Source: Chloroflexota bacterium (lineage in GTDB: Bacteria > Chloroflexota > Anaerolineae > Anaerolineales > Anaerolineaceae). Taken from it: 64,000 nucleotides of DNA. The position numbers and the translations under genes are program-made. The DNA lies in contig JAAYUC010000022.1 in assembly GCA_012517865.1 (NCBI GenBank), positions 39,441-103,440 on the forward strand, written 5' to 3'. Under the pieces are notes generated by a model. That model was not told the DNA's origin. It saw nothing but the letters and a program-made list of their open reading frames with translations, and searched no databases. Shown piece by piece: positions 32,930-41,651 of the stretch (positions within the stretch are counted from its first letter, which is position 1; the number at the start of each line of letters is the position of its first letter).

Positions 32930-34569
32930 TGCGGCAGCTCTTCCAGGTCCGTCAGGCAGCCCAGGCGCGCAAGCGCAGCGCGCACTTTTTCCAGCCCGCC
33001 CTCGCGCACTATGACCGAAGCCGGCCCCAATGCGTCCCCCAGAAAGCTGGCAGCGGGAGATTCACGCAGCGCCTGCAGGGTTTCGGGCGCGTTCAGGCGC
33101 AGCACCCACAGGCGTTCGATGACGGCCTCGCGTCCGTATGTTTCCCAGCGTCCCAGGGCTTCCAACAGGCTGGGCGGCGGGGCTGGTCTGGCGTATTTCC
33201 GTAGCAGAGCGGAGAGGTGGCGCGTGTTCAGCCCCTGGGCGGCCGCCGCGGAAAGCGAGGCGGGCGTGAGCAGGAACTGCCAGCGCTCCGGGCCGTGTTC
33301 CAACCATTCGCCAAAGCGCGCCAGCTGATAGCGGGCCGCGCGCGGAGTTCCCCGGCTGAGGCTGATGATTCCGACGGAACTGACCACCGCCGGAGCCTTT
33401 TCCGGCGGCAGCTCCAACGCCCCGCGGGAGTGCAGCAAAGATTCGCACCACTGGGACCTGCGGAAGAATGCCGGCTCAGCCGCTTCGGAAGCCCAGCCCA
33501 GGTCCACGAAACCCAGACCAAAAAGCAGCCTGGTGACAATAAAGCTTACCCAGGCCTGTTCCACTTCCAGCCAATCTTCCTGCCGGCGCAGCAGCCTGCC
33601 GTCCCGGGCGCTGAGGATAATCCACTCGTTCGCGTCCCCACCTGCGCGCAAGTACTCCGGGTTTCCGCGCCGCAGGTCCGCGCCAAAATCCTCAATCGCG
33701 TACCAGGCGCCTTCCTCAAGGCAGGCAAGCCGCGCAAGTAGAGCGCGCCGGGCTGGCAAGGGGTTGCGCGGCCAGGTGCCCTGGCAGAGGATACCCGGTG
33801 CGAGGCGCAGTTCGTCAAAACGCGCGGAGTTCATCCAGCCGGTTGCCAGCCACTGCAAGCTTTGTCCGCGCGGCATTTCCAAAAAATTGCGAGCTTCGGG
33901 GGCGGGCGTTTTTCCATCCCGCGCGATGAGCCCCAGGTCGGCCAGGAGGCGGCGCAAAAGTTCCCAGCCCAGCCCTGTCGGGGCAGTCGGGCGCAGCGCG
34001 CTGAGGCTGCCAAAGCGGCGCAGGGCGGCAAGCAGGGTGCAGCTGTCATCCAAAACGCGGTCCTCGCCGCGCAGCTCGCGCTTGAGCGCGTTTTCCGGCA
34101 CAGGAGCAAGCGGTACCGCGGGCGGGACGGCCACGATAAAAGCCGGCATCCGCTCCAGGAACTCATCCGGGATGTAGGCCAGCTCTACCAATTCATCGTC
34201 CTGTCGGAAGAAATCCCTGCCAATCAGAGCGCGGTACCACAGACGTTCGGCGGTGGAAGTGGGGAAAAAGTGCGGTTTTTCGCGAGCCCGGCGGGCCGGC
34301 CCCATCTGGCGCGGTTCGCCATACAACCGCATGAAGGCGGGCCAGGGCATGCGCCCGCCGCGGTTTTGCAGGTCTGCCAAGGCTGTCCGGCTCTCTTCGG
34401 GCAGGGCTGTGGTGATTTCTTCAAAGTCGGGGTGCGCAGCGAGCGCGGCGGCCAGAGCCCGCGTGAAGGCGGGGACGTCCCTGCCGCTCACATTCACGCT
34501 CCACAATTCAGCGGCGGCGCGCAAAAAACCAAGGTCGTGGCCGCTCAGGCAGTGCAGTAGTCCGGGCAT
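32926..34569 (-). CDS. Helicase-associated (XPB N-terminal-like) domain protein
   Basis: A 547-residue soluble protein. The C-terminal third, with WQFLLTPASLSAAAAQGLNT, then LSALLRKYARPAPPPSLLEAL and a closing YGREAVIERLWVLRL, matches the Helicase_C_3 / XPB-Ssl2 N-terminal-type domain, often found ahead of or beside XPB-like helicases. The rest is helical and unrecognised. No helicase motifs (Walker A/DEAD) are present, so it would assist a partner encoded elsewhere. A TATACT box lies 10 bases before the ATG with no ribosome-binding site. Confidence 0.65.
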   Translation of the reverse strand: MPGLLHCLSGHDLGFLRAAAELWSVNVSGRDVPAFTRALAAALAAHPDFEEITTALPEESRTALADLQNRGGRMPWPAFMRLYGEPRQMGPARRAREKPHFFPTSTAERLWYRALIGRDFFRQDDELVELAYIPDEFLERMPAFIVAVPPAVPLAPVPENALKRELRGEDRVLDDSCTLLAALRRFGSLSALRPTAPTGLGWELLRRLLADLGLIARDGKTPAPEARNFLEMPRGQSLQWLATGWMNSARFDELRLAPGILCQGTWPRNPLPARRALLARLACLEEGAWYAIEDFGADLRRGNPEYLRAGGDANEWIILSARDGRLLRRQEDWLEVEQAWVSFIVTRLLFGLGFVDLGWASEAAEPAFFRRSQWCESLLHSRGALELPPEKAPAVVSSVGIISLSRGTPRAARYQLARFGEWLEHGPERWQFLLTPASLSAAAAQGLNTRHLSALLRKYARPAPPPSLLEALGRWETYGREAVIERLWVLRLNAPETLQALRESPAASFLGDALGPASVIVREGGLEKVRAALARLGCLTDLEELPQ

Positions 34570-34628
34570 AGTGCAGTGGAGTATACATCAAAAACGGCGC
34601 ATTCCCGCGGGGTCCTCGCCGCGCGCTG

Positions 34629-35282
34629 TCACTCAATCCTGATATTGCGAACACCGTCGATTTTTGACAGTGTTTCCATCAAGTCTTCAATTTTCTCGTT
34701 GCGTTCCAGCCGCGCGATAAATTCCACGCGCACATGGCCGCTCTTGAGGCTCTTTTGGGTCTTATACGAAACAATTTGCTCGGCGTTGCGGCTGATTTCT
34801 TTGCGCACGCTGCGGAAGATATGGGGGTTATCGACGGCGTCCACCTTAATGATGCGGATGACATTCCTGCGGATAAATTTCTTTTCAAACAGGCTGACCA
34901 GGGTCAGCACCACCAGAACCAGCACGGTGGTGAAAACCCCCACCAGATAGTATCCGTATCCGACAGCAAGACCGATGATAGCAGTGGTCCAGACGGTAGT
35001 GGCTGTGGTCAGCCCCTTCACATTAAACCCGGAGCGCAGGATAGCGCCGGCGCCCAAAAAACCAATGCCAGAAACGACCTGCGCCGCCAGGCGGGCCGGG
35101 TCTGAACCGTTCGCGGCGCTGATATTGATAGAAAGCAGCATTGCCAGGCAGGAGCCCAAAACCAGAATCATATGGGTGCGCAAACCGGCGGGCTGGCTGT
35201 CGCGTTCGCGCTCAAAGCCAATCGCGCCGCCCAAAACCATGGAGACAGTCAGACGCAGTAACATTTCGCCAATGTCTATCAT
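34629..35282 (-). CDS. MgtC/SapB family membrane protein
   Basis: A 217-residue protein with five helices in the first 140 residues. MVLGGAIGFERERDSQPAGLRTHMIL and GIGFLGAGAIL are MgtC/SapB signatures; the C-terminal 75 residues form an ACT-like soluble domain (VDAVDNPHIFRSVRKEI). Members are linked to growth in low Mg and to ATP-synthase or transporter control. ATG 35282 behind AAGAGGT is used, since residues further upstream do not fit the family. Confidence 0.85.
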   Translation of the reverse strand: MIDIGEMLLRLTVSMVLGGAIGFERERDSQPAGLRTHMILVLGSCLAMLLSINISAANGSDPARLAAQVVSGIGFLGAGAILRSGFNVKGLTTATTVWTTAIIGLAVGYGYYLVGVFTTVLVLVVLTLVSLFEKKFIRRNVIRIIKVDAVDNPHIFRSVRKEISRNAEQIVSYKTQKSLKSGHVRVEFIARLERNEKIEDLMETLSKIDGVRNIRIE

Positions 35283-35368
35283 CACAGACCTCTTATTTCG
35301 GGGCTTGCTCCCCAATCTTTTGGGAATTGTAACATGTGTGGGTATACTTTGGGAGCGCGACAAAACAT

Positions 35369-35391
35369 GCCGCCCTGAAAATCAGGGCGGC
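35369..35391 (-). terminator. Hairpin between the solute-binding protein and mgtC genes
   Basis: GCCGCCCTGA-AAA-TCAGGGCGGC, a 10-bp stem, with T-rich flanks on both strands. On the minus strand it would end the solute-binding-protein transcript. Confidence 0.75.
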
Positions 35392-35429
35392 GCTGTTTTT
35401 GGTTCGGCTGAATTCCGGGAGGGTAAGTT

Positions 35430-37793
35430 TTATTTCCTCAAAATGGGGAGATACTGCGTGTGCGCGCCGCCGTTCATCACAAACCGAGAGAAGTGGCAGA
35501 CCGGAACTCCCAGGCTGTTATGTACCGGGTCGCGGACGTACGTCATCAGCCCCGCGCTGCACTGGGATACGATATCTACCCACTGGATGCCGTCCCAGAC
35601 GTAAAGGTAAAGCTCGTCTTCAATCAAGCCCCAAATATCCGCGTCGGTGTAATGCAGCGTCAGGGTGACAAAATCCCCAAAGAAGTACGGCTCATCGCAC
35701 ACGTACCCCGGGCAGACCATCAGGTCAAAACGCAGCCCGCTGGCAAATAATCCGCCCGGCGTGCGTTCATCCACATCGGTATCCGGCGTGAAGACAATCG
35801 CGCTCATTTCCGCCAGCGCGCCGCTGGGTATGAGCACACTCAGGGTGCTTCCGGATGAAAAGTCAAAATCCAGGACAGCTGAGGAACCCGGCGAAGCCAC
35901 GTGGGTGGTCGGGATGGCGCCTTTGGAGAGCTCATAAAATGGGAAGGACACCACGGCCGGGTTATTGTAAAATCCGCGTACTTCCGCGCGCGTATAGACC
36001 GAGTAATCCGTCTGGACCCCCCACATTGCCGCCGCGTAGGAGTGCGAAAGACCCTGCAGATTTTGGTAACAGCCAATCATTGCCGCGATGTCATATTCGG
36101 CCACACAAAAGTCCACCGCGCCGTCAAAAAGGGAAGCCAATGATGCTGGAAAATGCTGAATTCGACCGTAGCTTCCCTCCGAGAAAAGATATGCCAATAC
36201 CCAGTTGTGGGGATGGTGATAATCCTCCATCCAGCCCGCGTACCAAAAAGGCGTGAAACCAGCGTTGCGGTACGCTATCATCTGGTCGTAAGTGAATTGC
36301 ACGACCTGGATATCAATTTTTTCCGGGGCAATGGATTTCAGATTGTTTGCCAGCTGATTGGCCAGGTTCACAAAGGCTTGATTTCCCCAAACAGGAAGAA
36401 TCATCATGAAGCCGTTTGTCCACAAATCGCCGTTGAACGCCAACCGGAGTTCATCTTCCGCAAGCGCGAGGTCAAAGGCGTAATTCTCCAAAGCGGGGTC
36501 AAAACCAATTTCGCCTTTGGGAATTGGACCTTGCGCCCGGTGCGCCTGACCGCCGAATACGGTGTTAATGACAGCATCCCAATCAACCGCGTGGTTAAAC
36601 GCTTTGCGGACATGAATATCCGAGAAGAAATCAGGAGGAATCCCGCTGCCGTCCAGCGCGCCGCTGAGGATAAACGGGTTTTCCGCTGCCACCATTTCAT
36701 AGTTAAACAGCAGCGCGTATTGGCGCATGTTGTTGAGATTGGCGTATTTTTTCAGGATGCCAGTTTCCGTATCCGCCAAATCTGGATACCTATCGTTATA
36801 GCCGTCGTAGATTCCCCAGAGGTAGGGGTCCAGCTGCGCGTCAATTCCAGGACCATAAGCAATCGCGTCCGCTGTGCCGTTGATGAGCTGTTCCCCCCTT
36901 GCAATCGGATCCACCTCCACCACGAAAAATAAATCCTCAAACTCAGCCAGCCCGCTGGAGCCACCAGGCCAGACCGGTTCCACGCGCCAATAATGAGGAT
37001 TACGTATCAAATGCACCTCGCCAGACACCCAAGATTCCAGCTGAAAGGGGCCGGTTCCATTCATTTGCGCGTACAGAATGCTGTCTTCAGGGGCCGGGTT
37101 ATACCAATCCCGCCAGGTTAGGCAAGAGCCGTCCCAATCCCCATTGGCCGCCATCCATTCCTGGTCCAGCACAGCGGCATACGAGCTCGCAAGAAGGCTG
37201 GGCAGTGGTCCATAAGGCGCCTGAAGATGGAAGAAAACAAGGGCCTGTTCATCGTCAAAAGTAATTGCGTCCTTGACCATCTGACAGCGCGCCGGGTCGT
37301 CCCCTGGCAAATCATCTATATGGTCTACACCAAGCAAGGCCGCGGTAATCATGAACATTGGGCCGGCTTCAAAATCTTGCAGCAAACCCCGCCAAAAGCT
37401 GTAAGCGACATCATGGGCTTCAAGCGTGCCGCCCTCATGAAAGGCGATGCCTCTTCGAAGAGAAAACGCGTAGGTGGTGCCGTCGTCCAAGACTTCCCAG
37501 GACTGTGCCAGCAGTGGAATCAATGTTTCAGGGTCTTCACGCTGGTAGGTCAGCAGGGTTTCATAGCCCTGAGCGGTGACTTCGAAGGATGTGGTATCAA
37601 ATGCCATGTGCGGGTCCAAGGTCTGAACATCCGTGGCGTTGACTTTTGTGAAACTCGTCTCAGAGGTCGCGCGGCTCTCCACTTTGTGTGTGGAGGCCAG
37701 AGCAGTCCGAGGCGCTGCCATAGAAATGCTGGCCATTAAAAACAGGACGCATAAACAGATGACAATTTTAGTCAGGACAGACTGCCTGTTCAT
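35430..37793 (-). CDS. Family 5 extracellular solute-binding protein with C-terminal beta domain
   Basis: A 787-residue secreted protein. The signal peptide (VICLCVLFLMASISMAA) is followed by an SBP_bac_5 domain: VNATDVQTLDPHMAFDTTS, YAFSLRRGIAFHEGG, HVRKAFNHAVDW and PFWYAGWMEDYHHPHNW. From about residue 630 a separate beta-rich domain follows and the protein ends YLPILRK. No lipobox is seen. The protein should bind peptides or similar ligands for an ABC importer, but no permease or ATPase genes adjoin it. AAAGGTGG precedes ATG 37793. Confidence 0.85.
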   Translation of the reverse strand: MNRQSVLTKIVICLCVLFLMASISMAAPRTALASTHKVESRATSETSFTKVNATDVQTLDPHMAFDTTSFEVTAQGYETLLTYQREDPETLIPLLAQSWEVLDDGTTYAFSLRRGIAFHEGGTLEAHDVAYSFWRGLLQDFEAGPMFMITAALLGVDHIDDLPGDDPARCQMVKDAITFDDEQALVFFHLQAPYGPLPSLLASSYAAVLDQEWMAANGDWDGSCLTWRDWYNPAPEDSILYAQMNGTGPFQLESWVSGEVHLIRNPHYWRVEPVWPGGSSGLAEFEDLFFVVEVDPIARGEQLINGTADAIAYGPGIDAQLDPYLWGIYDGYNDRYPDLADTETGILKKYANLNNMRQYALLFNYEMVAAENPFILSGALDGSGIPPDFFSDIHVRKAFNHAVDWDAVINTVFGGQAHRAQGPIPKGEIGFDPALENYAFDLALAEDELRLAFNGDLWTNGFMMILPVWGNQAFVNLANQLANNLKSIAPEKIDIQVVQFTYDQMIAYRNAGFTPFWYAGWMEDYHHPHNWVLAYLFSEGSYGRIQHFPASLASLFDGAVDFCVAEYDIAAMIGCYQNLQGLSHSYAAAMWGVQTDYSVYTRAEVRGFYNNPAVVSFPFYELSKGAIPTTHVASPGSSAVLDFDFSSGSTLSVLIPSGALAEMSAIVFTPDTDVDERTPGGLFASGLRFDLMVCPGYVCDEPYFFGDFVTLTLHYTDADIWGLIEDELYLYVWDGIQWVDIVSQCSAGLMTYVRDPVHNSLGVPVCHFSRFVMNGGAHTQYLPILRK

Positions 37794-37950
37794 AGTTTCC
37801 ACCTTTCTGAAAAGTGTTCAATATATTCCAAAACAATAGGTATGGAACCAGACGCGAAAATTGGGGTTTCGCTTGATATCTACAGTATACAGAATGATTT
37901 TGACAATACAACAGTGAATTTATTGGAAGTTTTTAAGGATATCAAAACCG

Positions 37951-37981
37951 AAAAAACACCGCGGGTTTCCGCGGTGTTTTT
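37951..37981 (-). terminator. Intrinsic terminator of the degV-like gene
   Basis: AAAACACCGCGG-GTTT-CCGCGGTGTTTTT; strong stem with A- and T-rich ends, usable in both directions. Confidence 0.9.
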
Positions 37982-38007
37982 GGGATTCTTAGGGTTTAAC
38001 GGGCAAA

Positions 38008-38868
38008 TCAGGGCAGCTGGGGATACTCCGCCAGCGGCGCGTGCATCAGACCGACCAAACCCCGGCCTGTGTGCGCGCCCAAAGCCGGTCCAATCTGGCA
38101 GTCCGGCAGCCATTCACAATGGAACACCGCGTTTACAGCGCTGCGCAGCATCTCTCCGCCTTCCGGATTGGAAGCGTGCACAACCTGCGCGCGCAGCCTG
38201 GTGCCTGCCGGGTATTTTTTCAGGATAAGCGCCGGGATTTCCTGGACAGCCTTCAGGAAGGAGCGCTTTTTGCCGATATCGTAGTACTTGCCGTCAGCTT
38301 TATTGACCTCAATAATCGGTTTGATGCCGAGCAGGGAAGCAAGCAGGCCTTTCAGGTGGCTGATTCTGCCGCCGGCAATCAGGTACTTCAGGTCGGGCAG
38401 GGTAAAGTAGGCGCTGGTTGCCGCCTGGATTTGCTTGAGCATTTTCAGGATTTGTTCCTTATCCCAGCCGGCCTTCACCGCGCGGGCCGCGGCTTCTACC
38501 TGCCAGCCCGTACCGGAGGAGAGCGTGAGCGTGTCGATGACCGTCACCGAAGCCTTAGACTGGCTGGCTGCCACCCTGGCCGCGTTGCTGGTGCCGCTCA
38601 GCCCGGAGGAAATATGGATAGACAGAATCTCGGGGTCTGTTTCAGCCAGCCTCTGGTAGGTTTCCGCGAAGTCCCCCACGGAAGGCGTTGAGGTGAGGGG
38701 CATTTGTTCAGTCTGGTCCAATAATTCATAAAATTCTTCAGCGGTCAGGTCGACCCCGCTGAGATAAGTACGCTCGCCCAGCTGCACTTTAAGGGGGAGC
38801 ATGGTAACATCCAATTCCTGGCACTGTTCTTTTGTCAGGTCGCAGCCGCTGTCAGTAACAATTTTCAT
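38008..38868 (-). CDS. DegV family fatty-acid-binding protein
   Basis: A 286-residue DegV protein. IVTDSGCDLTKEQCQEL is the family start, TSTPSVGDFAETYQRL and ISSGLSGTSNAARVA are the lipid-headgroup-binding motifs, and GISHLKGLLASLLGIKPII occurs near residue 180. DegV/FakB proteins present fatty acids to a FakA kinase; no fakA is seen nearby. GAGGAAAA precedes the ATG. Single-gene unit closed by the strong terminator downstream. Confidence 0.92.
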   Translation of the reverse strand: MKIVTDSGCDLTKEQCQELDVTMLPLKVQLGERTYLSGVDLTAEEFYELLDQTEQMPLTSTPSVGDFAETYQRLAETDPEILSIHISSGLSGTSNAARVAASQSKASVTVIDTLTLSSGTGWQVEAAARAVKAGWDKEQILKMLKQIQAATSAYFTLPDLKYLIAGGRISHLKGLLASLLGIKPIIEVNKADGKYYDIGKKRSFLKAVQEIPALILKKYPAGTRLRAQVVHASNPEGGEMLRSAVNAVFHCEWLPDCQIGPALGAHTGRGLVGLMHAPLAEYPQLP

Positions 38869-39013
38869 TTTTCCTCGTTTTCTTAGTTTCAGGCAAGGCC
38901 TGATTTAACAGCAAGCAAGTTTGCCGCAGGATTCTTAGGTAAATTTGCTGATTTCATTTCTGAGATTGTAAAACTATTTTATCAGAAGCAATTTCCCCGC
39001 GCAATGCAGTATG

Positions 39014-39060
39014 CATGCTTCAAGTATAAGCATGAGAGCCCCTCAGAAATGGGGGCTCTC
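39014..39060 (-). terminator. Tandem hairpins downstream of the large phosphohexomutase gene
   Basis: GAGAGCCCC/GGGGCTCTC (39034-39060) abuts CATGCTT-N7-AAGCATG (39014-39034). The first lies 22 bases beyond the stop and is the likelier terminator; no U tract follows. Confidence 0.5.
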
Positions 39061-39081
39061 TTCAATGCTGCTCAGATTACC

Positions 39082-41628
39082 TCACCTGAGCGCCTGCTGC
39101 CACTGACCCAGCACCTTGCGGTTGCGTTTTTCCAGGGTCGGTGTCAGCCGCTCAATTTTCTCCAGTACGTCCTCCATCTGCCAGCCGCGGCTGCTGATAA
39201 TCTGCCGGACAAGGGCCAGGAGTTCAGGGCTCAGTGATGTCTGGGTAAGCATATCCACCAGGTGCCAGGGGGAATGCGCGCTTTTCAGGCAGTCCATCGT
39301 GATTAATTCAAGGCGTTTTAAAGCCTCGCGCATCATGGCCTGCCCGGTGGCTTTGCTGCTGGATTCGATGTAGATGCGGTTGATGGGTTCGGTGCCCGAG
39401 GCGCGGACGCGCAGGTAATGATGGTTGTCCCCGTTTTCGTCTGCCAGTTGCATTTCTACCAGCTCGTAGCGGATGCCGCCCAGATAGGTAATCTTTAAGC
39501 CTGCCAGGCGCAGATATTGCGGGTCTTCGCGCAGTGCCAGGTCCAGGTAATAGTTAATGAACCCCTCTTTTGCTTCCAGGGGCGCGTCCACGTCCGCCCT
39601 GCCCGCGTGTGAGGTCGGGTCGATAGAAGTTCCAAAGGTCTCCCACAGGCCGGGCAGGCGCACTGTGTCTTCCCACAGGTCCTTTAGCGTGGTCAGCGGA
39701 TTTTCGGGTCGGGTGCCGTAATAGGCGAGCATATCCATAATCAGCAGGTTCGCCCAGGGGCCGTCTTTGTCGGTCACGTGCCCGCGGGAAGTCAACCCCG
39801 AGGATTCTTCGCCGCCAATCAGGATGCGGTCGCGCCAGTTTTCTGGCAACACCTTCAGCGTGTTATAGCGGTCGTCCATGCGCCGGATTTCCTCAATATA
39901 CTTGATGCCAACCGGCACCAAAAAGGCATTTTTCAGCGTGCGGCTGGCAATATCCCCTACCCGGCATTTGTAGATGCGCTGGCCCACATAACCGGGAAGC
40001 GCGCCTTCCGCGGGCCTGTTTTCTTCGTTGCCTGGAATCATGCCCGCCAGCGGTTCAATCAAAGGCGAGCCTGTCTGCGTGGCAATCACACGCCCCGTAA
40101 AGCCGCGGTCCACGCCCAGATAGCGAACCAGCATTGTCAGGATTTGATTGGGGCGGAAGTAGATGCCGCCCTTATCCACGATGCCGTAGCGGTCCGCGTC
40201 GGTATCCATGCCCATGCCCAGATGGGCCCCCGTTTCAGCCACCGTCTGCTTAAGCAGGGCATTAAAGGGTTCTTCCGGGTTGGCGTAATCCTGTCCGCCC
40301 AGTTCCGGGTCCACTTCGGCGTGCAGCACGGTATGGCGCACGCCGGCCTCGCCCAGAAGGCGCGTCAGGTAACCGCGCCCGCAGCCGTGCATCTCGTCGA
40401 CGACCACGTGCTTATCCGCAAAGAAGCGTCGGATGCGGTCAAAGTCAATGGGGATGCGCTGATTGCCGTTGCCGTTGTTCTTAATCCAGCGCACATACTG
40501 GTCCAGCGGGTCAAAGCCGATCACAAGGCCGCGGGCTTCCGCGTTTTCAAGGTCGGCAATACCTCCCCCCTGGTCTTCCAGCTGCAGTTCGTTGATGCGA
40601 AATGCGATGAAGTCGGTGACGTTCGTCGGCGCCGGATATCCCAGGCGGGGGTTAAATTTTATCCCCTGCCATTCGGGCGGGTTGTGGCTGGCGGTCGCGA
40701 TAATCAGACCGGCCACTTCCTCGGGCGGCAGAGCGTCGGTCTCATAGAAAGCCAGCGCCGGCGTGGGCACATCGCGCGTGCCGATATCCACGCGAAAGCC
40801 GTTGGCCAGGCAGGTCTCGGCGACCCAGCGGGTAACCACATCCGAATTGCGTCGGGTATCGTGCCCGATGACGACCCGCCTGCCAGAAAGCTCCTCCGCG
40901 CCAACAAAGGCCGGTACGTTGCGGTTGTTCATAAAATCGCAGATGGCCTGCACCACCTGACGCGCGCGTTTCTCCGTGAAATCATTCTGCCAGCGGCCGC
41001 GAACGCCCGAGGTGCCAAAACGCAAATACTTGCGGTCGTAAATCTCCCGCAGCAAGCCGGCGCGGCTGGGCGTGCCTATCAAAGCCGGGTCGCTCGTGCG
41101 GACGCGCAGGGCAAACAGGCGTTCGTAGATATTGCCAATCTGTATCACGCGGTAAGTCATGAAGCGGTCGGGGTCGTTGGCTTCATCCAGGCTTTCCAGC
41201 AGCGGCAGCACTTCCACGCGAATATCCTCGCGCAGGCTGGCAAATACCGGCGCGTTCAGGTAAGCCCGCGCGATACGGATGGCAAGCCGGCGCATTTTCG
41301 CGCTGCTGGGAAGGTACTCCTCATCCAGCTGGCGCCGGTACGCCATTCCCTTTTCGTCTTTGGGTTGGTAAAGCTCCAGGCGTCCTTGCGTCCCTGTCGC
41401 CGCCAGCGTGAGAAGCAAGCTGATAACGCGCGAAGAAGTCAGCGTGTCCTGCGCCAGCAAGTCGGCGCGGCGCTGAACGAAGTCCTCAACTTCCAACAAA
41501 AAGCTGCTCATTTCCGCGATCGCGGGCCGCCATTCCTCTGGGCTTTCTGCCGTGAGGATGGCGCGGTTAAGGCGGTTAAAGCGCGGCGCCAGGCTCGCGC
41601 TGAAGATTGAATCTGTCTTATCGGTCAT
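39082..41628 (-). CDS. Phosphoglucomutase/phosphomannomutase with N-terminal extension
   Basis: An 848-residue alpha-D-phosphohexomutase. The four domains carry RFGTSGVRG, the phosphoserine loop ATASHNPPEWQG (S314), the metal loop MDTDADRYG, the sugar loop GGEESSGL and the phosphate loop RASGTEPINRIY. Such enzymes interconvert hexose 1- and 6-phosphates. About 200 helical N-terminal residues and a C-terminal tail of about 75 residues are additional; usual members have 450-600. ATG 41628 is used because GAGGAG lies 7 bases before it. It follows the glmM-like gene by 23 bases, forming an operon for sugar-phosphate supply. Confidence 0.85.
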   Translation of the reverse strand: MTDKTDSIFSASLAPRFNRLNRAILTAESPEEWRPAIAEMSSFLLEVEDFVQRRADLLAQDTLTSSRVISLLLTLAATGTQGRLELYQPKDEKGMAYRRQLDEEYLPSSAKMRRLAIRIARAYLNAPVFASLREDIRVEVLPLLESLDEANDPDRFMTYRVIQIGNIYERLFALRVRTSDPALIGTPSRAGLLREIYDRKYLRFGTSGVRGRWQNDFTEKRARQVVQAICDFMNNRNVPAFVGAEELSGRRVVIGHDTRRNSDVVTRWVAETCLANGFRVDIGTRDVPTPALAFYETDALPPEEVAGLIIATASHNPPEWQGIKFNPRLGYPAPTNVTDFIAFRINELQLEDQGGGIADLENAEARGLVIGFDPLDQYVRWIKNNGNGNQRIPIDFDRIRRFFADKHVVVDEMHGCGRGYLTRLLGEAGVRHTVLHAEVDPELGGQDYANPEEPFNALLKQTVAETGAHLGMGMDTDADRYGIVDKGGIYFRPNQILTMLVRYLGVDRGFTGRVIATQTGSPLIEPLAGMIPGNEENRPAEGALPGYVGQRIYKCRVGDIASRTLKNAFLVPVGIKYIEEIRRMDDRYNTLKVLPENWRDRILIGGEESSGLTSRGHVTDKDGPWANLLIMDMLAYYGTRPENPLTTLKDLWEDTVRLPGLWETFGTSIDPTSHAGRADVDAPLEAKEGFINYYLDLALREDPQYLRLAGLKITYLGGIRYELVEMQLADENGDNHHYLRVRASGTEPINRIYIESSSKATGQAMMREALKRLELITMDCLKSAHSPWHLVDMLTQTSLSPELLALVRQIISSRGWQMEDVLEKIERLTPTLEKRNRKVLGQWQQALR

Positions 41629-41651
41629 TAAAGGCTCCTCAATCAGAGATA

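Noticed and set aside
39778..41610. Long open frame of about 610 codons opposite the large phosphohexomutase gene
   Set aside because: It is a reverse-complement shadow of GC-rich codons; the opposite strand has every mutase motif.
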